Below are positions 22,955 through 30,826 of a stretch of DNA of 33,912 nt, piece after piece. How positions within the stretch are numbered: the stretch's first letter is position 1; every line of letters starts with the position of its first letter. The stretch covers positions 1 to 33,912 of the forward strand of contig CAMCYF010000024.1 in NCBI GenBank assembly GCA_945883825.1, written 5' to 3'. Source of the stretch: Chitinophaga pinensis (lineage in GTDB: Bacteria > Bacteroidota > Bacteroidia > Flavobacteriales_D > Crocinitomicaceae). A model generated the notes under the pieces. It ran no database searches. It was not told the DNA's origin and saw only the letters and a program-made list of their open reading frames with translations. A program made the translations under genes and the position numbers.

Positions 22955-24631
22955 ATGCATGATTCAGTATTTTTCCGCAAATTTTCAAGTTCGGTAGAAC
23001 ATCTTCTACGTCCTAAAAAATTCACTTTCCCTTTTTATTATACTCCACATTCTTTGGCAATAAATGCAGCAAATGAGCTGCAACAGGAATTGAAAAGTAC
23101 AGCTATCGAACACAACTTTGGATTTTCTAAATCTGAAAAATCTTCTCCTATTGGGAAAATGTTTGGTGTTTTGGTAGTTCAAAATTTAGATGGTGAGCTA
23201 GGTTATTTAGCAGCTTTCTCCGGAAAATTAGGCAATAAAAATCATCATCCAGGCTTTGTTCCTCCTGTTTTTGATATTCTAGAATCTGGAAGTTTTTTTC
23301 TTGAAGGAGAAAAGGAGGTAAGCGCCATCAATTTTCAAATTACTACGATTGAAACAAGCGCCAATTATTTAGAGCTTAAAGAACAAGCTGAGAATAACAA
23401 ATCTCTTCTTAGCAAGTATGTATTTGAAAGTCGCTTGGAATTAAAACAGTCAAAAAATCAAAGAAAATTAAAACGAGAGCAGTCTCTTGGAAAAATATCT
23501 GAAATAGAAAATTTTAATTTTCTTGATGAATTAAAAAATGAAAGCATTCGAGAACAATTATTTCACAAACACGAATTACGAAGAAGAAACAAAGAGTTTT
23601 TACTGTCAAATGCTGAATTTTTAGCATTGGAAGAACAACTAGAGTTATTAAAGTTAGAGAGGAGTAAAAAATCTGCAGCCTTACAACTAGAAATTTTTCA
23701 AAATTATACTTTTTTGAATCAAGCGGGGAATAAAAAAAGTCTTTTAGAGATTTTTAAAAATACTATTTATCTTTTTCCTCCAGCGGCAGCAGGTGAATGT
23801 GCTGCCCCAAAATTACTACAGTATGCATTTTTAAATCAATTAAAGCCAATTTGCATGGCAGAATTTTGGTGGGGAGCATCTCCAAATTCGGAAGTTCGAC
23901 TTCACAAGCAATTTTATCCTGCCTGTAAAAGTAAATGCGAACCGATTCTTAAACACATGCTCAAAGGAATAGAAATGGATGCTAATCCCATGTTAGCTCA
24001 AGCTGATGTTACAGATTTAGAGATTATTTTTGAAGATAATTATTTAGTTTTTATAAATAAACCTGCCGAATTTTTATCTGTACCTGGAAAACAATTAACT
24101 GATTCTGTTTACGAACGAGTAAAAGCAAGTTATCCGAATACTACAGGTCCTTTATTAGTTCATCGTTTGGATATGTCAACATCCGGGATTTTAATGATAG
24201 CCAAATCTAAAGAAATTCATAAATTAATGCAAGCCCAGTTTTTAAGCAAAAAAATTCAAAAATCATACGTTGCTTTATTAGATGGTTTTATCGAGAAAAA
24301 TGAAGGTGAAATAGATCTTCCTTTACGAGGAGATTTCGATGATAGACCAAAGCAATTAGTGTGTCATGAATTCGGGAAAGCTGCCAAAACTAAATTTAGA
24401 GTTCTATCCAGAGAAGGAAATACAACGAGAATTCTATTTTTTCCCATAACAGGGCGAACGCATCAACTTAGAGTTCATGCTGCACACCATCTTGGTTTAG
24501 GATGTCCAATACTTGGAGATGATTTATACGGCACAAAAACGACTCGTTTATATTTACATGCTCAAGAACTAATCTTTATTCATCCAATTAGTAAGCAGCA
24601 GCAACGGGTTTATTGTAAAGCTCCTTTTTAG
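22955..24631 (+). CDS. RluA-family rRNA/tRNA pseudouridine synthase with N-terminal extension
   Basis: A 558-residue protein. The catalytic RluA domain occupies about 350-555, with HRLDMSTSGILM (catalytic D406) and the closing segment GRTHQLRVHAA followed by GDDLYG (about 500-526). The first ~340 residues are an extension found in a subset of bacterial homologues: a Lys/Glu-rich coiled coil (about 140-235) and a motif region PPAAAGECAAPKLLQYA with a later YPACKSKCEPIL, whose cysteines could bind metal. It starts 51 nt after atpG and converges on queA. Which uridine is modified cannot be read from sequence. Confidence 0.88.
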   Translation: MHDSVFFRKFSSSVEHLLRPKKFTFPFYYTPHSLAINAANELQQELKSTAIEHNFGFSKSEKSSPIGKMFGVLVVQNLDGELGYLAAFSGKLGNKNHHPGFVPPVFDILESGSFFLEGEKEVSAINFQITTIETSANYLELKEQAENNKSLLSKYVFESRLELKQSKNQRKLKREQSLGKISEIENFNFLDELKNESIREQLFHKHELRRRNKEFLLSNAEFLALEEQLELLKLERSKKSAALQLEIFQNYTFLNQAGNKKSLLEIFKNTIYLFPPAAAGECAAPKLLQYAFLNQLKPICMAEFWWGASPNSEVRLHKQFYPACKSKCEPILKHMLKGIEMDANPMLAQADVTDLEIIFEDNYLVFINKPAEFLSVPGKQLTDSVYERVKASYPNTTGPLLVHRLDMSTSGILMIAKSKEIHKLMQAQFLSKKIQKSYVALLDGFIEKNEGEIDLPLRGDFDDRPKQLVCHEFGKAAKTKFRVLSREGNTTRILFFPITGRTHQLRVHAAHHLGLGCPILGDDLYGTKTTRLYLHAQELIFIHPISKQQQRVYCKAPF

Positions 24632-24638
24632 TGAAAAA

Positions 24639-25697
24639 TTAAATTATGAACATGGCATCGCCATAGGAGTAAAACCGGTATTTTTCTTTTATGGCTTCTT
24701 TGTATGCTTTTGTCATTAATTCATGCCCACAAAATGCAGAAATCATCATTAGTAAAGTAGAAAGTGGTGTATGAAAATTTGTCACCAAACTATCTGCAAT
24801 ACTAAATTCATATGGTGGAAAAATAAATTTATTTGTCCATCCATTATACGGATTTAGATAACCGTCAGTAGAAACAGATGTTTCTATTGCTCGCATTGAA
24901 GTTGTACCAATTGCACAAACACGACGTTTATTTCTTTTTGCGTTATTTACAATTTCTGCGGTTTTTTCAGAAATTATAACCTGTTCTGAATCCATTTTAT
25001 GTTTTGTTAAATCTTCAACTTCAACAGATCTAAAAGTACCAAGTCCGACATGCAAAGTAACCTCTGCAAAATGAATTCCTTTAATTTCTAATCGTTTCAA
25101 CAATTCTCTTGAAAAATGTAAACCTGCTGTTGGTGCAGCAACCGCACCTTCCACCTTCGAATAGATTGTTTGATAGCGCTCTTCATCTTGAACTTCCACT
25201 TCTCTTTTTATGTATTTTGGAAGCGGTGTTTCACCCAATTCAGTAATTTTCGCTTTAAAATCTTCATAAGGACCATCGAATAAAAACCGAAGTGTTCTAC
25301 CTCTAGAAGTTGTATTGTCAATTACTTCAGCAACCAGAGAGTCATCATCTCCGAAATACAACTTGTTACCAATTCGTATTTTTCGAGCAGGATCCACAAG
25401 AACATCCCAAAGTAAGCTCTCACGGTTTAACTCACGTAAAAGAAAAACTTCAATTTTTGCTCCTGTTTTCTCTTTATTTCCATACATTCTTGCAGGAAAA
25501 ACACGCGTATTATTCATAATCATTACATCGTCTTCTTCGAAATAATTGATTAAGTCTTTGAATAGTTTGTGTTCAATTTCCCCAGTATCTCTATGAATAA
25601 CCATTAATTTCGCCTCATCGCGGTTATCACAAGGGTAGTTTGCAATTAATTCTTCAGGTAAATCGTAATTAAACTCCGATAATTTCATTTTGCTCAT
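24639..25697 (-). CDS. queA: S-adenosylmethionine:tRNA ribosyltransferase-isomerase
   Basis: QueA transfers the ribosyl group of SAM to preQ1 at tRNA position 34 to form epoxyqueuosine. The 352-residue protein starts [14 protein letters not shown] (consensus FDYDLPxELIAQxP), contains [18 protein letters not shown], a [15 protein letters not shown] segment and [15 protein letters not shown](I)SAFCG near the end, all diagnostic. Start 25697 gives MSKMKLSEF; the ATG at 25688 fits the family start equally well. It converges on the pseudouridine synthase gene (7-nt gap), another RNA modifier, and has a well-formed promoter. Confidence 0.96.
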   Translation of the reverse strand: MSKMKLSEFNYDLPEELIANYPCDNRDEAKLMVIHRDTGEIEHKLFKDLINYFEEDDVMIMNNTRVFPARMYGNKEKTGAKIEVFLLRELNRESLLWDVLVDPARKIRIGNKLYFGDDDSLVAEVIDNTTSRGRTLRFLFDGPYEDFKAKITELGETPLPKYIKREVEVQDEERYQTIYSKVEGAVAAPTAGLHFSRELLKRLEIKGIHFAEVTLHVGLGTFRSVEVEDLTKHKMDSEQVIISEKTAEIVNNAKRNKRRVCAIGTTSMRAIETSVSTDGYLNPYNGWTNKFIFPPYEFSIADSLVTNFHTPLSTLLMMISAFCGHELMTKAYKEAIKEKYRFYSYGDAMFII

Positions 25698-25732
25698 AGA
25701 ATACTTTTTAACCTTTTTTAAGTAAAGGAGTG

Positions 25733-25764
25733 CAAAGATACAACATTGAATATGCGTTTGTCAA
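25733..25764 (-). promoter_or_regulatory. Well-formed promoter of queA
   Basis: On the minus strand a TTG (25762-25764) is separated by 21 nt from an exact TATCTTTG box (25733-25740), the layout of Bacteroidota primary-sigma promoters (-33 TTG, -7 TAnnTTTG). This is the best-formed promoter I found in the window. It predicts a leader of about 30 nt before the ATG at 25697. Confidence 0.65.
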
Positions 25765-25826
25765 GTAAATGTCCGATTAATAATTTTTCAATTCTATTTT
25801 TCCTTGTCAAAAAGCTTCTGAGATTT

Positions 25827-27488
25827 TTAAAATTGGAAGTAAACAAAAGGTTTAAATGTATCAGAAATAGCTTGGTACATCAGAAATACACAGATAACAA
25901 TTATAATTGACTTAAGTCCTAAGTTCATTTTAGTAAAGCAATCTTGTCCTTTATCTTTCCACGACTGCGGCATCCAATGAAGGAAGTAACCAAGTGTTAT
26001 AATCCAAAAAACAGAAGAATAGGTTTGAAAAACAAGTTTGACGATATCCCATTTAAGATCTAGATGATTCCAAATATGATTTATCATTGCTAAGGGCTGA
26101 GAACTATCTTCGAGTCGAAACCATATTCTTGTAAATGTAATGAATTGAAAGGTGATGAAAATGCGCCAAAATCGAACAATTAGAGCCGTTGAATTTTCAT
26201 AGGGACTAATTTTTTTCCAATAATTATAAAAAATCAGAGCTATTCCATTCATTGTACCCCAAATAACAAAATTTTCGCTTGCACCATGCCATAAGCCTCC
26301 AACTACCATTGTGATTAGTAAGTTTAAATCTCTATGAATACAGTTTTTATAAAAAGGAAAATAAAACCAAACAATAAAGTAGAGCGTCATTAAACCGCCA
26401 TAAACGTAAATTAATTCATACCATTGGGTAATGAATAGTAAGAAAATAAAAATAATTAGGCTTGCAATATAGGTCGCTAGACCTCCAGTTTTATTTCCCC
26501 CTAGAGGAATATACAGATAATCCCGGAACCAAGACCCAAGAGATTTGTGCCATCTCCTCCAAAAATCTGCAACTGAAATTGCTTTATAAGGAGAGTTAAA
26601 ATTAGGTAATAGCGCAAAACCCATTAAGCAGGAAAGACCAATAGCAATATCTGTATAACCTGAAAAATCGGCATAAATCTGAAGTGAGTAACCCCACATG
26701 GCAAGAATAGAAACAAATCCAGGATATGCTTGTGGTGCATCTGCAATTTTATCAATAAAATGAACTGCTATATAATCTGCAAGAATAATTTTTTTAAAAA
26801 GTCCTTTTGTGATTAAGATAAGCGCCCAACTAAATTGCTCATTACTTAAGGTAAATGGTTTGCGAATTTGTGGAATAAAGTCTTTAGCACGTACGATTGG
26901 ACCCGCTACTAATTGCGGAAAAAAGGTCACAAAAAAAGAATATTCAAAAAAGTTTTTTACTGGTTCGATGTCTTTTCTATAGATATCTACAACATAGCTT
27001 ATACTTTGAAATGTAAAAAAAGAAACACCTACTGGAAGAATAATTTTTTCAACAAAAGTGCCGTCACCTGCAAATCCATTTGCCCAAACAGATAGTTGGT
27101 TTACTACTTCAAATTTGGTGTGAAACATTTTATTAAAAGACTCGGTAAAAAAATAGGCATACTTAAAATATCCTAAAGTCAATAAGTTGAATAAAATTGC
27201 GCTAGTAAGTTGAATGTTTCTTGAACTATTAGTTTTAGCTTTTTCAATTCCATTTCCCAAAAAGTAGTTTGCAAAGAGACTTACAATTAATAAAGTCACA
27301 TAAATACCAGATGTTTTGTAGTAAAAGAAAATGCTAACCACTGAAAGAAATATACTTCTGGTGAGGAGTTTTTTATGCAAGAATGAAAAAACGAACATTA
27401 CGAAAATAAAAAACAACCAAAAATCTAACTGCGTAAATATTAAAGGCTTTAATTCATTAAAAGAGAAAATATGATAAATCCTATCCAT
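25827..27488 (-). CDS. MBOAT-family O-acyltransferase (AlgI/DltB type)
   Basis: A 553-residue polytopic membrane protein (about 10-12 helices) of the MBOAT family. Diagnostic regions are LPVGVSFFTFQSISYVVDIYR, FVTFFPQLVAGPI, YADFSGYTDIAIG, ISVADFWRRWHKSLGSWFRDYLYIPLGGN and GGLWHGAS with the catalytic histidine H401. In AlgI, PatA and DltB this family moves acyl groups across the membrane for transfer to alginate, peptidoglycan or teichoic acid. The start overlaps the upstream SGNH gene by 1 nt (TAATG). With two SGNH-type partners upstream this is probably a polymer O-acetylation machine; the acceptor is unknown. Confidence 0.93.
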   Translation of the reverse strand: MDRIYHIFSFNELKPLIFTQLDFWLFFIFVMFVFSFLHKKLLTRSIFLSVVSIFFYYKTSGIYVTLLIVSLFANYFLGNGIEKAKTNSSRNIQLTSAILFNLLTLGYFKYAYFFTESFNKMFHTKFEVVNQLSVWANGFAGDGTFVEKIILPVGVSFFTFQSISYVVDIYRKDIEPVKNFFEYSFFVTFFPQLVAGPIVRAKDFIPQIRKPFTLSNEQFSWALILITKGLFKKIILADYIAVHFIDKIADAPQAYPGFVSILAMWGYSLQIYADFSGYTDIAIGLSCLMGFALLPNFNSPYKAISVADFWRRWHKSLGSWFRDYLYIPLGGNKTGGLATYIASLIIFIFLLFITQWYELIYVYGGLMTLYFIVWFYFPFYKNCIHRDLNLLITMVVGGLWHGASENFVIWGTMNGIALIFYNYWKKISPYENSTALIVRFWRIFITFQFITFTRIWFRLEDSSQPLAMINHIWNHLDLKWDIVKLVFQTYSSVFWIITLGYFLHWMPQSWKDKGQDCFTKMNLGLKSIIIVICVFLMYQAISDTFKPFVYFQF

Positions 27489-28795
27489 TAATTTAATTTT
27501 TTAAGTTCACTCAATGTATCAAATTGTAATAGGTACTTCAAAAAAGCATCAATCAATAAAGAGCCTTTGATATGATAACCTCCAGCAGTAAAATGAACAT
27601 AATCAGTTTGCATTAATCCATTTTCTTTCCAGCTTTTTGAAGAACCCAATTCCCCCATAATACCATAAAAATCCCAAACAGCTTGTTCATATTTTGCAGC
27701 TAATTGATAAATTACTTCTCTTTGTCGGTTAGTATTTTTATTGATATGTTTTTTATTCAATAAACAATCATTAGGAACGGTAAGTAAAATAGCACATTTA
27801 GGATTAACAGTTAATATTAATTTTATCATATCCTCTAAATTTTCTTTGTATTTCTGAGGATTAAAATTTTCATAAGATGTATATGCATCATTTGTTCCTA
27901 GAGAAAAAGCAAAAAAGTCTGGGGGATGAATTTTCAAATCTCGTAAAAAATGTTCATTTCCCAAATAAGTATAAAGTCCAGCGCCATTTATACCTATTGC
28001 ATTGTAAGTTATTCCTGGCAAATCATTTAAAAATTCAAAGCCATAAATCTCTAAAGAAGTAGCAATATTACAAGTACGAATAAACTGAATATCTAGTGAA
28101 TCCATTTTGTCTGAAAAGCGAATTTCAGAATAACCTAAATCTGCATGGTGATATGTATCTGTGACAAATAATTCTTGTGAACCAAAATTCATATCATAGA
28201 AAAATTCTCCTGTATTGTGATAAATCCTCAAGCGATTAAAGGGAGGTTTAACAAGTGAACGCATGTGTTTAAAATTTACAACAATTAGTGAATCAGCACA
28301 TTTTATTGCCGCTCCTGTCAATCCATATTGTAAATCTTCTGGCCGTGCACTCACACTGCGAAATCCTGTCCAATTATTTGGTGAGGAAAAATTATAATTT
28401 GACGGGTTATTGGTGCTTGCTAATCCAAAAGGAAAGACCAAGCCTCTTTCTCCATCCAAGCCAGGCCAATTAGATTGCAAAAAAGTTCTAAAATCATGCG
28501 TATAGATATCAGCTTGAATATGTGAGCCACCGATATGATAAAAATTTAACTTTCGATCTTTCTTGGCAATCATTTTTTGTATTTCTGTATATAAATAGAG
28601 CCAATTAGTACTTTTCTCTGAAAAAAAAGCAAATTGGTTACAGTCTAAATTTATTAGAGACTTTTTTTCACTAATCTCAGAATTTGATTTCGCAAATTCA
28701 GGATGATTATAATTTCTTAAATCGTCAAATGCTTGCGACCAAAAGAAGGTTGTTTTTATGATAAACAACAGAATAAAAACTAAAAGTTTCTCCAT
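27488..28795 (-). CDS. SGNH/GDSL-family esterase or acetyltransferase (second of pair)
   Basis: A 435-residue exported protein with an N-terminal signal peptide or anchor (about 1-20, ending FWSQ). SGNH blocks are visible: block I HIGGSHIQAD (87-96, nucleophile S91; GGS instead of GDS), FSLGTNDAY (block III, Asn) and DYVHFTAGG (block V, D398 and H401). It lies directly before the MBOAT gene (1-nt overlap), which matches AlgJ/AlgX- or PatB-like periplasmic partners that pass the acetyl group to the polymer. It could instead act as a de-esterase. Sequence alone cannot decide. Confidence 0.85.
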   Translation of the reverse strand: MEKLLVFILLFIIKTTFFWSQAFDDLRNYNHPEFAKSNSEISEKKSLINLDCNQFAFFSEKSTNWLYLYTEIQKMIAKKDRKLNFYHIGGSHIQADIYTHDFRTFLQSNWPGLDGERGLVFPFGLASTNNPSNYNFSSPNNWTGFRSVSARPEDLQYGLTGAAIKCADSLIVVNFKHMRSLVKPPFNRLRIYHNTGEFFYDMNFGSQELFVTDTYHHADLGYSEIRFSDKMDSLDIQFIRTCNIATSLEIYGFEFLNDLPGITYNAIGINGAGLYTYLGNEHFLRDLKIHPPDFFAFSLGTNDAYTSYENFNPQKYKENLEDMIKLILTVNPKCAILLTVPNDCLLNKKHINKNTNRQREVIYQLAAKYEQAVWDFYGIMGELGSSKSWKENGLMQTDYVHFTAGGYHIKGSLLIDAFLKYLLQFDTLSELKKLN

Positions 28796-28798
28796 ATT

Positions 28799-30262
28799 TT
28801 ACTCTACTTGATTTTTTAACTCCCATTTTGCGTAAGCAGAAATAAAAGCATCATAAAATAATTGGGATGCAATACTTGTTCCTTTTGAGGTAAAATGTAT
28901 GTAATCTGACCCAGCTAATCCTTGTTCAACCCATGTAGGCATTGAATTTTTGCCTCCCATTGCTTTGAATAAATCCCAATAGGCAGCGCCACTATCAACA
29001 CTAACTTTTTTCATTTGATTTGTTAAATAAGGGATTAAGTTATAAGATTCAAAAACACCTTCATTTAGTTGGGACATATCACTTGGTCCAATTACAATTA
29101 TTGCTGCCCCGGGCACTTGAGATTGAATCAATTGAATCTGCCTTTTAAATGATTTTGCATAATAGCGAACCGACGAACTATCTTTAAGGCCAGGGATTGT
29201 ATTTCCTCCAAATTGTAGAATAAATAATTGTGTATTTAATTCTGAATGCATATCACGAAAAAGACTTTGGTTCATTGAACTGAAATTTGTGCCAGATGAA
29301 CCTCGCATGGCAACATTTGTAACTTGCACTCCAATATCTCCCTCTAAGCTAAAGCCACTTATAACCGGACTTTTTGTAGATGAGAGTAAATACTTTAATT
29401 TTCCTGGCGCCCCAGGAAAATCGAGGGTTATTGAATGTGCGTTTCCGTCTGTTTTAAGACTGTCTTCATGTATCAACTGTCCATTTTGGAATACTTTGAG
29501 TAAACAGGGTTTAACACAACTATTATAATAAAATCGAACGTGATTATATTCTCGGGCTCTTCCATAGGCATTTTTTGATGCATCAATTTCAATCCAAGCA
29601 GTCGTAGGTTCCCCTTTCAACGTTTGACTGCTATCAATTTTAAATACACCAACAGACCCCATCGCCCCATATTTTTTTGAGGATAGCTTCGCTCCCCAAA
29701 AAGCTGTCAATCTTTCAAAATTATCAGAAAAAGTTTGTTTAAATGTTTGGGTATTATATACGTTTAAAGCTGGAATCATACCCGGACCATTCCCCCCAAA
29801 TTGAGTTTGTAATCGTTGCCGAAAATAACCGGTCATTCTATCTCCTTCTATTTGAGAATCACCGTAATGAAAAATAGATAGCTTCTTTTTAAGGGCAGCT
29901 ATATTTTTTAATTTTTTAAAAAAACGGTCTAAATTTTGACTTACTTGCTCATTTATATCAAGTTCAACAGAAGCATTAGCTGATAAATCACCTCCATTTG
30001 CTGCGCCTAATTCCCCAGTACTTTTACCCTTGTGTTTTTTTAATGGGGAATTAAGATTTGTCGTGTCAACTTTTTGAATGATTGCATCAATATTCTTTTT
30101 ATTATCTTTAGTTGGATTCATTAATGCTTCTAAACTCAAAAATTTCAAGTTAATATTGAATAACGAAAAACCTCCTTTCGGCATGCTAAAAACGATAAAC
30201 AATAGTAAGGAAAACACTAGAATTGTAAATAGAAGAACTGATTTTGGTTGATAATTTTTCAC
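28799..30262 (-). CDS. SGNH/GDSL-family esterase or acetyltransferase (first of pair)
   Basis: About 487 residues from the GTG at 30262. A longer frame could begin at a TTG at 30283, but that codon lies inside an exact TATATTTG promoter box (30281-30288), so it is unlikely. An N-terminal hydrophobic anchor (about 8-26) is followed by a low-complexity Gly/Ala/Ser linker and then the SGNH fold: block I FHYGDSQIEGD (nucleophile S136), LQFGGN (block III) and SDYIHFTSKG (D453, H456). It differs clearly from the second SGNH protein, so they are not a recent duplication. It starts the cassette, 3 nt before the second SGNH gene. Confidence 0.85.
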   Translation of the reverse strand: MKNYQPKSVLLFTILVFSLLLFIVFSMPKGGFSLFNINLKFLSLEALMNPTKDNKKNIDAIIQKVDTTNLNSPLKKHKGKSTGELGAANGGDLSANASVELDINEQVSQNLDRFFKKLKNIAALKKKLSIFHYGDSQIEGDRMTGYFRQRLQTQFGGNGPGMIPALNVYNTQTFKQTFSDNFERLTAFWGAKLSSKKYGAMGSVGVFKIDSSQTLKGEPTTAWIEIDASKNAYGRAREYNHVRFYYNSCVKPCLLKVFQNGQLIHEDSLKTDGNAHSITLDFPGAPGKLKYLLSSTKSPVISGFSLEGDIGVQVTNVAMRGSSGTNFSSMNQSLFRDMHSELNTQLFILQFGGNTIPGLKDSSSVRYYAKSFKRQIQLIQSQVPGAAIIVIGPSDMSQLNEGVFESYNLIPYLTNQMKKVSVDSGAAYWDLFKAMGGKNSMPTWVEQGLAGSDYIHFTSKGTSIASQLFYDAFISAYAKWELKNQVE

Positions 30263-30280
30263 ACAAATAATTTTCTTTAG

Positions 30281-30288
30281 CAAATATA
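30281..30288 (-). promoter_or_regulatory. -7 promoter box (TATATTTG) of the SGNH/MBOAT cassette
   Basis: On the minus strand TATATTTG exactly matches TAnnTTTG. It ends 18 nt before the GTG at 30262, leaving a leader of about 14 nt. I see no -33 TTG at the usual distance. The rest of the 30289-30421 gap is AT-rich without hairpins. Confidence 0.5.
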
Positions 30289-30421
30289 CTTTTTCTTTAT
30301 CATTGACATTAGAACAATCTTCTTGGTTTTATATCCAATATAATTAAATAAATTTAATTCTATTTTTAAAAAATGTTTCAAGTAAATATAAGACAGAAAA
30401 AAAAGTAGTAATTAAAAAGAT

Positions 30422-30769
30422 TTATTCTATTATTTTACTTTGAATTGTCCAACCAATTAAAGCTGCGCGTTCTTTTGCTTTATCAGCATATTTCCCGTTA
30501 AAATAAAAATCGGTAGTTTTGTTGAATAGCTCTAGCCAAATTTCAAAATGAACTTTTTTTAGTGGTAAGCGAATGTGTTTTTCAGTAACATTTGTTGTGT
30601 AACCAGCTTCATCATGAAGTATAAAACTCCAGAAATGAATCATTCTAGGAAGATGTTCTTTAAAATTAATATTCTCAAAAAAGGGGCTTAAAAATTTATT
30701 TTTAAGGATAGATTGATAAAATTTTTCCACTAAAAAGGCAATATCTTCTTTTGTTGCTAAATCACGCAT
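30422..30769 (-). CDS. Group III truncated hemoglobin
   Basis: A 115-residue heme protein of the truncated hemoglobin superfamily, group III, a class implicated in binding O2, NO or other small ligands. The start MRDLATKEDIAFLVEKFY, the LSPFFENI and PRMIHFWSFIL segments and the proximal histidine H74 in KKVHFEIWLELF are characteristic; length is normal for a 2-on-2 globin. It stands alone, divergent from the giant secreted-protein gene (57-bp gap) and upstream of the SGNH cassette. An exact TATCTTTG box lies 4 nt before its ATG. Physiological ligand unknown. Confidence 0.92.
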   Translation of the reverse strand: MRDLATKEDIAFLVEKFYQSILKNKFLSPFFENINFKEHLPRMIHFWSFILHDEAGYTTNVTEKHIRLPLKKVHFEIWLELFNKTTDFYFNGKYADKAKERAALIGWTIQSKIIE

Positions 30770-30773
30770 AAGC

Positions 30774-30781
30774 CAAAGATA
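30774..30781 (-). promoter_or_regulatory. -7 promoter box (TATCTTTG) 4 nt before the hemoglobin gene
   Basis: On the minus strand TATCTTTG is followed by GCTT and the ATG at 30769, predicting a leaderless transcript. The box fits TAnnTTTG exactly; a -33 TTG is not clear. Confidence 0.55.
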
Positions 30782-30826
30782 ATATTAACTAATAATTTCT
30801 TACTATCTTCATAAAAATTTTGGTGT

